From: an uncultured Flavobacteriales bacterium | Lineage (GTDB): Bacteria; Bacteroidota; Bacteroidia; Palsa-965 | Assembly (NCBI GenBank): GCA_946478675.1 | Contig: CAMLEF010000123.1 | Location: 1-11,608 of the forward strand | Direction: 5' to 3' | Length of the DNA stretch: 11,608 nucleotides | Shown: one piece after another, positions 1-5,992 of the stretch | Position numbering within the stretch: position 1 is the stretch's first letter | Layout of the letters: the number at the start of each line of letters is the position of its first letter | Position numbers and translations under genes: made by a program | The notes under the pieces: model-generated | Told to the model about the DNA's origin: nothing | Databases searched by the model: none | What the model saw: the letters and a program-made list of their open reading frames with translations, nothing else

Positions 1-663
1 GAAGCCGACGTTGCTGCCGGGAGGAAGAAGCGCATCGGTGCCGTCGGTAATGATGAGCTGGAAGTCGTTCAGCTTGTCGACGTGCTGGCTGTAATAACCC
101 ACCGTTTGCCAGCGCACGATCATGGCCGTCGGCGTCACTTTGTAATAAACCACTCCGCTGGCGAGGTTACGCGTATCGATGTCGGCCCAGAACGGCGCGA
201 TCATCGTGTAGAAAGTGCTCGGGAAAGTGCTGGAAGAAAAAGTTCCGTACGGCGATCCGAAAGAAATGTTGCCGTTGTTGTTGATGTACACCTGCGTCTG
301 CATTTGTCCGTAAAAGCAAAACAGGAACGGCAGGTTGATCAGGTTGGAAGAGCCGTCGTCGTTGCGGTAATCCGGCGGCGTTCCGAACTGGAACGGCACC
401 ACCTGGAAGGTCGCGTCGATCGGGATCATGCAATTGCAGTTGGCAGGAACCGTAGCGGGCGTTTGCGGCGGCTGAACGATGGCGCTGAGCGGCTGCACCA
501 CGCTGTCGTAACCGACGTAGTACAAACCGGTCGTGAGCTGGCCGGCCGCTTTCATCTGGTCATACTGTCCCGGCGCAACAGGTTGAGCCTTGTGCGCAGC
601 GTTCTGACCTTGCATGTAATGCGAAGCCAGCAGCAAAGTCAATATGACTGCAATCCGTTTCAC
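1..663 (-). CDS. Secreted nidogen-like (NIDO) domain protein, N-terminal part
   Basis: The first 221 codons are visible; the gene runs off the left edge, so its C-terminus is unknown. I chose the GTG start at 661-663 because it gives a compact signal peptide: Val-Lys-Arg, then a hydrophobic stretch (IAVILTLLLAS), ending near residue 20. An in-frame ATG at 736-738 would add 25 residues ahead of that signal and is the alternative. After a Gln/Pro-rich linker (about residues 25-75) comes a segment with NVYINNNGNISFG-like character (residues 125-136), then APFWADID (156-163), GVVYYKV (170-176) and DFQLIITDG (200-208). This order matches the nidogen-like domain found in bacterial and animal surface proteins. 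The protein is inferred to be exported and act at the cell surface or outside, probably in adhesion. In this phylum such proteins often end in a T9SS sorting domain, but that part is outside the window. Confidence 0.8.
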   Translation of the reverse strand, partial: MKRIAVILTLLLASHYMQGQNAAHKAQPVAPGQYDQMKAAGQLTTGLYYVGYDSVVQPLSAIVQPPQTPATVPANCNCMIPIDATFQVVPFQFGTPPDYRNDDGSSNLINLPFLFCFYGQMQTQVYINNNGNISFGSPYGTFSSSTFPSTFYTMIAPFWADIDTRNLASGVVYYKVTPTAMIVRWQTVGYYSQHVDKLNDFQLIITDGTDALLPPGSNVGF

Positions 664-798
664 GATAACATGTGTTCCGCTGGGAAAAATGAGAAAAATG
701 CTGTGTTTGCCTGACAACAAATTCCTGCGCGGGAACATATTAGCAAATTAACAAAAAAAAGCTGACGGTTGTTGTTAATGAATCAGACGGGAGAGCTA

Positions 799-827
799 TT
801 GGATTGCCATTCAGTATTTTACATTTA
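799..827 (+). promoter_or_regulatory. Possible Bacteroidota-type promoter for the MATE operon
   Basis: A TTG at 799-801 is followed after 18 bases by TACATTTA at 820-827, one mismatch from the TAnnTTTG -7 consensus; the spacing fits the 17-23 known for this phylum. If real, transcription starts near 832 and the leader is about 190 nt, carrying the inverted word arrays. The match is short and could be chance in AT-rich DNA. Confidence 0.35.
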
Positions 828-854
828 TGATACACAGCTGAATTTCCCCGGAAG

Positions 855-1003
855 GTGGCTGGTTGGTTAAGTTGGTTGGGTTGGATCGTTGGTTAAATGT
901 TACCGGCTATCTCCGCTACTTCACAAATACAATCATCTACCACCAACCAACCTTACCAACCTTACCAACCCAACCAACCAATCAACGACAATCCATCCAA
1001 CCA
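855..1003. repeat. Inverted GGTTGG / CCAACC word arrays in the MATE leader
   Basis: The left array (855-895) is built of GGTTGG-type words and the right array (940-1003) of CCAACC-type words. The best pairing is a perfect 14-bp match between 871-884 and 965-978, separated by 80 bases; further words pair in shifted registers. TTGG starts on the left at 863, 872, 876, 881 and 889; CCAA starts on the right at 943, 947, 956, 965, 970, 974 and 978. Spacings are therefore mostly 4, 5 and 9, unlike the 7-base period of the other arrays in this window. The right array ends about 20 bases before the MATE start codon. There is no coding evidence here, although one frame stays open through the repeats. 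Confidence 0.85.
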
Positions 1004-1023
1004 CCGTAGCTTTGCCGGCTTTT

Positions 1024-2373
1024 ATGCAGAGCTGGAGATCCCATTTCCGTCAAACGCTCACGCTGGCCTTGCCGGTTTGCCTGAGTAACGTAGGTCACAT
1101 CACGGTCGACCTGGCGGATAATTTTTTCGTGGGCACGCTTCCGGAAAAAACCATGGGGCAGGCGGCAATCAGCCTGGCGATGGCGCTGTTCATGCTCATC
1201 TTCGTACTGGCAATTGGAATTTCTTACAGCATCACACCGATCGCAGCGGAAGCCAACGCGCAGGGAAAACAGGAACGTCTCGTCATCTACCTGCGGCACG
1301 CCTTTGTGCAGAACCTCGTCGCTTCGGTTTTGCTTTTTGCATTGTTGTCTGCACTTGCGCCGCTGCTGCACTACGCAGGAAAATCGACGGAAGTCACGGA
1401 GCTCGCCATTCGTTTCCTGAATGTGATGATGCTTTCGTTAATCCCGCTGAGCCTGTTCTTCACCTGCAAACAATTCGCAGAAGGCATGTCCGACACGCGC
1501 ACGGCAATGTTCATCACCATTGGCGCCAACGTGCTGAACATCGTGCTGAACTGGATGCTTGTTTCCGGAAGATTCGGACTGCCGCGGCTCGGCGTCATGG
1601 GCGCGTGCTGGTCGACGTTCATTGCGCGCTGCTGCATGGCGGTGGCGATCCTTTGTTATTTTCTTTTCAGCAAACGCTACCGTCCTTACCGCAGCGCCTT
1701 CCGCATCCGGCAGATCAGCTGGGCGCCGATCCGTGAGCAGCTGCGCATCGGCATTCCGTCGGGGCTGATGTTTTCGCTCGAAGTGGGTGCATTCGCCGTA
1801 CCGACGATCTTCATTCCCGGAACGGATCAACTAGCCGCGCATCGCGTTTCGCTGAGCCTCGCTGCGATGACGTACATGATCTCGAGCGGACTCGGCGCAG
1901 CAGCTACGATCCGCGTCGGGCATTATCTCGGTTTGAAAGACCGGTCGGATGTGCGGCGCGCGGGATTCAGCGCGGTGCTGCTTTCTGTGACGTTTATGCT
2001 TTGCGCAGCCATTATTTTCATCGCGTTTTATCGCCAGCTGCCCGCGCTTTTCAACGACGATGCAAGCGTGCTGCATTATGCCGGACCGTTGTTGCTGATT
2101 GCCGCTGCGTTTCAATTGTTCGACGGCGCGCAGGTCACCGCGCAGGGAGCGTTGCGCGGATTGAAAGACACCGTAAGGCCCGGCGTGATTGCTTTCGTGG
2201 CGTATTGGATCGTGGGATTGCCGGCGAGCTGGTACTTCTGCACGCAATTACACAGCGGCGTGTACGGCGTGTGGTACGGATTTATTCTCGGGCTGTCGGT
2301 AGCGGCGGGCGGATTTTTGTGGCGGTATCATAAGCTGACGGGAAGATCGGCGAATCTGCGTATCTTTAAATGA
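1024..2373 (+). CDS. MATE family multidrug/cation efflux transporter
   Basis: This 449-residue integral membrane protein fits the usual MATE length of about 450. Family knowledge: members export cationic drugs, dyes or metabolites in exchange for Na+ or H+ across the inner membrane. The two-lobed layout is visible: an N-lobe starting TLALPVCLSNVGHITVDLADNFFVG, and a C-lobe starting near GIPSGLMFSLEVGAF, followed by the characteristic GHYLGLKD and DGAQVTAQGALRGLKDT segments. About twelve hydrophobic segments can be counted. I chose ATG 1024 because the reading frame upstream only translates the CCAACC repeats into an Asn/Thr/Pro-rich tail and would need a TTG start at 889. The stop codon overlaps the next ATG (2370) by 4 bases, implying co-transcription with the small gene pair downstream. 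The substrate cannot be told from sequence. A lone 60-base line (1861-1920) counts about 65% GC. Confidence 0.93.
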   Translation: MQSWRSHFRQTLTLALPVCLSNVGHITVDLADNFFVGTLPEKTMGQAAISLAMALFMLIFVLAIGISYSITPIAAEANAQGKQERLVIYLRHAFVQNLVASVLLFALLSALAPLLHYAGKSTEVTELAIRFLNVMMLSLIPLSLFFTCKQFAEGMSDTRTAMFITIGANVLNIVLNWMLVSGRFGLPRLGVMGACWSTFIARCCMAVAILCYFLFSKRYRPYRSAFRIRQISWAPIREQLRIGIPSGLMFSLEVGAFAVPTIFIPGTDQLAAHRVSLSLAAMTYMISSGLGAAATIRVGHYLGLKDRSDVRRAGFSAVLLSVTFMLCAAIIFIAFYRQLPALFNDDASVLHYAGPLLLIAAAFQLFDGAQVTAQGALRGLKDTVRPGVIAFVAYWIVGLPASWYFCTQLHSGVYGVWYGFILGLSVAAGGFLWRYHKLTGRSANLRIFK

Positions 2374-2630
2374 ACAGAATAAATACGATGGCGAATTTAC
2401 AGTTGCGACAAAAGATCCATGATTATGTTGACCAGGCTGACGATCAGCTCCTGGAAATTGTTTTGATGCTTTTCAAAAGAGAATACGGGAAAGGTTATTA
2501 TATCGCCGAGGAAGATTGGGTGGAAATAGAAAAGCGGCAGCAGGAAATGAGCAGTGGAAAAGTGAAAGGCATTCCTTCAAAAAAAGCGCTGGGAAGCATC
2601 CGCAAAAAACTCAAAAGTAAAAATGGATGA
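2370..2630 (+). CDS. Small antitoxin-like protein (partner of ParE/RelE toxin)
   Basis: This 86-residue protein (80 if the second ATG at 2388 is the start) is likely the antitoxin of a type II toxin-antitoxin pair. The N-terminal part (LQLRQKIHDYVDQADDQLLEIV, then MLFKREYG) looks like the helical region seen in small Bacteroidota antitoxins encoded just before ParE toxins. The C-terminal half is strongly basic (RKKLKSKNG) and probably disordered. I see no clear ribbon-helix-helix or Phd motif, so the DNA-binding fold is undetermined. Its stop overlaps the toxin start by 4 bases (ATGA, 2627-2630). The first ATG likewise overlaps the MATE stop; starting at 2388 would leave a 14-base gap instead. 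Two 60-base lines here (2401-2520) count about 45% and 38% GC against about 65% in a line of the MATE gene, consistent with separate origin. Confidence 0.68.
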   Translation: MNRINTMANLQLRQKIHDYVDQADDQLLEIVLMLFKREYGKGYYIAEEDWVEIEKRQQEMSSGKVKGIPSKKALGSIRKKLKSKNG

Positions 2631-2917
2631 AGCCCGTCTTCTATCATCCGCGGGCACTTCTTCAGATCGAACAAATTGCTTCCTGGTACGAGGCGCAACA
2701 GGAAAATCTCGGCGTACTATTTCTCGATCGGTTAGAAGAAGCTGAAAATTATATCGCCCAACATCCGGAAGCTTTTGAAATCAAAAAGAAAAATATCCGC
2801 CAGGGGTTGATGCGACGGTTCCCTTACGTGATCATATACGAAATAACCAATGAAACTATCGCCATTTACGGCGTGATCCATGCCCGCCAAAAACCGTCGT
2901 TGCGTTTCAGGAAATAA
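2627..2917 (+). CDS. ParE/RelE-superfamily toxin
   Basis: This 96-residue basic protein has the length and layout of the ParE/RelE toxin fold: an N-terminal strand (VFYHPRALLQIEQIASWYEAQ), two helices (LFLDRLEEAENYIAQHPEAF), then the strand-rich core with RRFPYVIIYEI (about residues 64-74) and the closing IYGVIHARQKP (about 80-90). ParE members inhibit DNA gyrase and RelE members cleave mRNA on the ribosome; the sequence alone does not decide which, but the His-Ala-Arg-x-x-Pro ending is typical of ParE-like proteins. It is translationally coupled to the preceding antitoxin-like gene by an ATGA overlap. The stop codon lies 2 bases from the stop of the converging DinB-like gene, leaving no room for a terminator between them. 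Confidence 0.88.
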   Translation: MKPVFYHPRALLQIEQIASWYEAQQENLGVLFLDRLEEAENYIAQHPEAFEIKKKNIRQGLMRRFPYVIIYEITNETIAIYGVIHARQKPSLRFRK

Positions 2918-2919
2918 TC

Positions 2920-3444
2920 CTACAACACCTCTTTCAAATACCGGTCGCGCAGCACGCTGTCATGATGAATATGATGGCCGGCGATAATGTACAGCAGCGC
3001 GCGTGCCGTTACCGGCTTGTTGTTCGCGGTGCCGACGCGATCAAGATCTTCTTCGGAAAGTGATTTGAACAGCGTAATCGTCGATTCGCGGACGAAGCCG
3101 AACTCGTGGCCGAGATCATACAGCGAACGGCGGTTGAAATTGGCGACGCGCACGTAATCGTTCTCCTCGAAGCCCGGCAGCGATTGCGTCTCCCCGCGCG
3201 CAATGCACAACGCACGAAATGCCATGATGCGCTCCGTATCGATCATGTGCCCTACGACTTCCTTCACCGTCCATTTTCCGTCGGCGTAACGATGCTCCTC
3301 CATTTCTTCCGGCACTTCCGAAAGCAGCGCTTTGAAATCGAGCACCTGCGATTCGAGCACCTTCAGCGGGTCGCGGCCGGCGAGCTTGCCGATGTACGTT
3401 TCGTAGTAGGGAGCATAGGAACCGGAAGCTGGCGCTGTGATCAT
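2920..3444 (-). CDS. DinB-like (DinB_2/YfiT-type) putative metal-binding protein
   Basis: This 174-residue cytosolic protein has the DinB/YfiT four-helix-bundle signature: KWTVKEVVGHMIDTERIMAFR (residues 57-77) and AGHHIHHDSVLRDRY (155-169). His66, His157 and His161 are placed as in the family's three-histidine metal site. The middle segment LPGFEENDYV (89-98) is also common in Bacteroidota members. Related proteins include damage-inducible DinB of Bacillus and thiol-dependent S-transferases, but most have no known substrate, so none is assigned. It lies 88 bp downstream of the M3 peptidase on the same strand. That gap has AT-rich -7-like boxes (one is TAATTTTC), so it may have its own promoter. 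Confidence 0.86.
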   Translation of the reverse strand: MITAPASGSYAPYYETYIGKLAGRDPLKVLESQVLDFKALLSEVPEEMEEHRYADGKWTVKEVVGHMIDTERIMAFRALCIARGETQSLPGFEENDYVRVANFNRRSLYDLGHEFGFVRESTITLFKSLSEEDLDRVGTANNKPVTARALLYIIAGHHIHHDSVLRDRYLKEVL

Positions 3445-3532
3445 GGAGTTAGTTTTTGAGAGGAGAAAATTAATTTTTACTTCCGGTATTCGAAAATAAA
3501 ATGCGAAAGGATTTTTATGATTTCCGGCAGTC

Positions 3533-5248
3533 CTAATCGAGCTTCTTCAGCTCCGACTTGACGAACTCGACCAATTCGCGCACGTATTCTTTCGAGAAGT
3601 CAAAACGAATGCCGGCTGCTTCATAAATTTTCCCGATCGGTTGCGTGTAGCCGAGACGCAGCGCCGCTTCATAACCTTTCAGCGCTTCTTCAGGATTGCG
3701 GCGATAATTCCGCCACACCGCGATCGCACCGAGCTGCGCCATGCCGTATTCGATGTAATAAAACGGCACTTCGAAAATATGCAGCTGTTTCTGCCACGTC
3801 ATGCTGCGGATCGTTTCGTACCCCGACCAGTCGGCGACCGGCGAATCGAAACGCGCAGAAATTTTATTCCATGCTGCGGAACGCGCTTCTACGGAATGTT
3901 TTTCATTCTCGTATACCCAATGCTGGAACGCATCGACCGTAGCGACCCACGGCAGTGTCGAGAGAATTTTTTCCAGCTGCTCGCGGCGGGCGCGCTTGAG
4001 CTCATCGGCGTCGGAATAAAATTCATCCCAGTATTCCATCGAGATGAGCTCCATCGACATGCTGGCGAGCTCACAAACTTCGGAAGGCGGATGCTTGAGC
4101 GCATTCGAAGGCAGCGGATGCTCGAGGAAGGAATGGATCGCGTGACCGGCTTCGTGCACCATCGTCACGAGATCGCGCTGTGAGCCGGCGGAATTCATGA
4201 AGATGAACGGCACGCCGGTTTCCACGAGCGAATAGTTGTAGCCGCCGGGCGCTTTTCCTTTTCTCGAATCGAGATCGAAGTGGCCCATGCGGCGCATGAT
4301 GGAAATGTATTCCGCGTATTTCGGATGCACGCGGCGCATGCAGGCGATGGTTTTGTCGAGCAATTCCTCGCCGCTGGCGAATGGCTTCAGCGCAGGTTTT
4401 CCGGAAAGATCGACTTCCATGTCCCACGGCCGCAGCTGATCGTAGCCGAGCTTCGTTTTGCGTTCGCTGTCGAGGCTGGCCATGAACGGCACGACTTCGG
4501 TTTCCACGGCTTCGTGAAAGCGGAAGCAATCTTCTTTCGTGTAATCGAAACGGCCCAGCGCGGCGAAGCTGTAATCGCGGAAATTGGAGAAGTCCGCATT
4601 GCGCGCTACTTCCTGCCGCAGACCGCAGAGCTGATCGAAAAGCGCGTCGAGCGTTTCCCGCAGCTGCAGCCGCTGCGCCCAGATTTTTTCAAAAGCTTCC
4701 TGCCGCTTCGCGCGATCGGTGCTCTTGTAAAAATTCGACGCCTGCTGCAGCGTGAGTTCCTTGTCGTCCATCACCACCATCAGGTCGCCGACGATCTTGC
4801 CGTATTGCTGCTTGAGCTGGTCGATCCCGGTGAACAGCGGAATGTTCTTCTCGCGGTAAATGGTGATATCGTTGTGCACGCTGCGCAGGTACACGTTGTA
4901 ATCGGGATCCAGCGCATTGCGGAACGGCGATTCGTCGAGCTTGCGGTTGAATTCGTGAAACCACGGCGCCGCTTTCGGCTCGATCCCGGACACAAAAAAA
5001 TCGTAGGCCTGCTCGTACGCTTCGTTGGTCGTGTCGCAGGTGGAACGGATGTAACGCCAGGCGAGCTCTTCATCGAAAACGACATCGAGCTCGTTCAGGT
5101 CGGACATCCATTTCAGGAAATCTTTTTCCGAACGGAATTCTCTCCGGCCGAGGTCCGCAAAAAAAGGCTCCAGCGATTCCCAGCTGTCGAAGGAAAGTTT
5201 TTCGGGCAGGAAGTGACGCTGCTGCCGCGTAACGGCCGTGTGTTCCAT
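3533..5248 (-). CDS. M3 family oligoendopeptidase (zinc metallopeptidase)
   Basis: This 571-residue protein without signal peptide should be a cytosolic peptidase that trims oligopeptides. The zinc motif HEAGH lies at residues 365-369, with the likely third ligand Glu393 in CELASMSMEL, as in peptidase family M3. The C-terminal substrate-pocket segment FYYIEYGMAQLG (about 496-507) is characteristic of the M3B branch related to, but distinct from, classical PepF. Length agrees with that branch (about 550-600). The N-terminal half is helical and binds peptide in family structures. It starts 23 bp after the DUF5606 gene, separated only by an A/G-rich (pyrimidine-rich on the coding strand) stretch, so the two are probably one operon. 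All key residues are present and no frameshift is seen. Confidence 0.94.
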   Translation of the reverse strand: MEHTAVTRQQRHFLPEKLSFDSWESLEPFFADLGRREFRSEKDFLKWMSDLNELDVVFDEELAWRYIRSTCDTTNEAYEQAYDFFVSGIEPKAAPWFHEFNRKLDESPFRNALDPDYNVYLRSVHNDITIYREKNIPLFTGIDQLKQQYGKIVGDLMVVMDDKELTLQQASNFYKSTDRAKRQEAFEKIWAQRLQLRETLDALFDQLCGLRQEVARNADFSNFRDYSFAALGRFDYTKEDCFRFHEAVETEVVPFMASLDSERKTKLGYDQLRPWDMEVDLSGKPALKPFASGEELLDKTIACMRRVHPKYAEYISIMRRMGHFDLDSRKGKAPGGYNYSLVETGVPFIFMNSAGSQRDLVTMVHEAGHAIHSFLEHPLPSNALKHPPSEVCELASMSMELISMEYWDEFYSDADELKRARREQLEKILSTLPWVATVDAFQHWVYENEKHSVEARSAAWNKISARFDSPVADWSGYETIRSMTWQKQLHIFEVPFYYIEYGMAQLGAIAVWRNYRRNPEEALKGYEAALRLGYTQPIGKIYEAAGIRFDFSKEYVRELVEFVKSELKKLD

Positions 5249-5271
5249 TGAAAAAAAAGAAAGAAGAAAGA

Positions 5272-5814
5272 CTACGCGGTGCCGGTTTTACGGACGCCCT
5301 GCGCTTTTACTTTCGGCGCGTTGCTCTTCAGGTTCTGCTTCGGACCAGCGTCTTTTTTCACCGAGGGAACGTTCTTCGGCTTGTCTTTGTCGAGCACCGG
5401 TTTTTCTTCGCCTTCGCCCGCTTTTTCTTCTGCCGTCAGCAGTCCGCAGGTGTGCAGGATGTTGTACCAGTTGAACATCTTGCGGAGGTCGGAAAGGTGC
5501 ACACGGTCCTGGTCGTATTCCGGAACAACGGATTCCATGTAGGCGCGCATCGCTTTCTCGTCGCTGCTTTTCGGATCGATCGTTTTACCGCCTTTTTCTT
5601 TTTCGAAAATTTTCTGGTAAACGTCTTTCAGCGGAAGTTCTTCGCCGGTCGTATAAATGCTGATATCGTCGAGCTTGCTGATCGGGCTGGTTGCGAATGC
5701 GGGAAAACGCTTCTTGTCCACCAATGATTCTACGATCACACCGTTTTTCGATTGCGCGATCACTTTGTAAAGTCCGGGCATTCCCGTAATAGCAATAACG
5801 TTGCTGATGTCCAT
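5272..5814 (-). CDS. DUF5606 domain protein
   Basis: This 180-residue protein is recognised by the N-terminal block MDISNVIAITGMPGLYKVIA, followed by NGVIVESLVDKKRFPAF, SKLDDISIYT and LPLKDVYQKIF. This block is widespread and well conserved in Bacteroidota and annotated as DUF5606; its biochemical role is not known. The region around residues 85-125 (YMESVVPEYDQDRVHLSDLRKMFNWYN contains the core) continues the conserved part. The last 50 or so residues are a Lys/Pro/Glu/Ala-rich low-complexity tail, probably disordered. There is no signal peptide or membrane segment, so it is likely cytosolic. It is the first gene of a probable operon with the M3 peptidase, and a good -7 box lies 20 bases before its start. 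Confidence 0.9.
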   Translation of the reverse strand: MDISNVIAITGMPGLYKVIAQSKNGVIVESLVDKKRFPAFATSPISKLDDISIYTTGEELPLKDVYQKIFEKEKGGKTIDPKSSDEKAMRAYMESVVPEYDQDRVHLSDLRKMFNWYNILHTCGLLTAEEKAGEGEEKPVLDKDKPKNVPSVKKDAGPKQNLKSNAPKVKAQGVRKTGTA

Positions 5815-5833
5815 ATGCTTGGTCTGTTTCCTG

Positions 5834-5841
5834 CAAAATTA
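5834..5841 (-). promoter_or_regulatory. -7 promoter box for the DUF5606-M3 peptidase operon
   Basis: Read on the minus strand this is TAATTTTG, an exact match to the Bacteroidota -7 consensus TAnnTTTG, ending 19 bases before the ATG at 5814. Transcription would start near 5827, giving a short leader. No exact TTG -33 element is seen at the expected distance, where the flank of the CAGTTTG array begins. Confidence 0.55.
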
Positions 5842-5875
5842 ATAAAAGGAGCTTAGGATAACAGCCCACATTTGA

Positions 5876-5992
5876 CAGTTTGCAGTCGGCTGTTTGCAGT
5901 TTATAAAAAGCAAAGGCCGGAGACTGATGAAGCTCCGGCCTTTGCTGTAGTATTTTTTCAGTGACAGACTGCCAACTGCAGACTGCCGGTTG
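5876..5992. repeat. Inverted heptad arrays (CAGTTTG / CAGACTG) flanking a terminator
   Basis: The left array (5876-5903) consists of four consecutive 7-base words starting at 5876, 5883, 5890 and 5897 (CAGTTTG then CAGTCGG and variants). The right array (5965-5992) also has four, starting at 5965, 5972, 5979 and 5986 (CAGACTG then CCAACTG and variants). Left 5876-5896 pairs with right 5965-5985 at 17 of 21 positions. The right array ends directly at the stop codon of the S8 protease (5993-5995). A separate perfect hairpin sits inside the arms. Confidence 0.88.
5903..5946 (-). terminator. Rho-independent-type terminator of the S8 protease gene
   Basis: A perfect 13-bp stem, 5910-5922 with 5933-5945 (GCAAAGGCCGGAG and complement), plus a closing A-T pair, encloses a 10-base loop. 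On the minus strand the stem is followed by TTTTTAT, so it can terminate transcription of the protease gene ending at 5993. On the plus strand a run of six T lies at 5953-5958, making it potentially bidirectional, though no plus-strand gene nearby needs it. Confidence 0.85.

Larger units (their letters stand above)
664..1023. other. Divergent intergenic region, 360 bp
   Basis: This gap separates the minus-strand NIDO gene from the plus-strand MATE operon. No convincing gene is seen. It holds an AT-rich stretch (738-770), a possible plus-strand promoter (799-827) and the GGTTGG/CCAACC inverted word arrays (855-1003). On the minus strand, an AATTTG-containing stretch just above 740 resembles a -7 box and could serve the NIDO gene, but no -33 element is evident. 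Confidence 0.7.

Noticed and set aside
82..714. Open frame of 210 codons on the plus strand
   Set aside because: It is a His/Arg/Val-rich shadow of the NIDO-domain gene on the minus strand, which has a signal peptide and domain motifs.
855..1003. MITE or IS remnant
   Set aside because: The inverted arms are low-complexity words with irregular register, no target-site duplication is visible and no transposase fragment lies nearby; the other gaps use different words.
889..1023. N-terminal extension of the MATE gene from a TTG codon
   Set aside because: The added residues are a translation of the CCAACC repeats (Asn/Thr/Pro-rich), and normal MATE proteins begin close to ATG 1024.
4280..5251. 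Open frame of 323 codons on the plus strand
   Set aside because: It is antisense to the M3 peptidase with its HEAGH motif; no domain is recognisable in the shadow translation.
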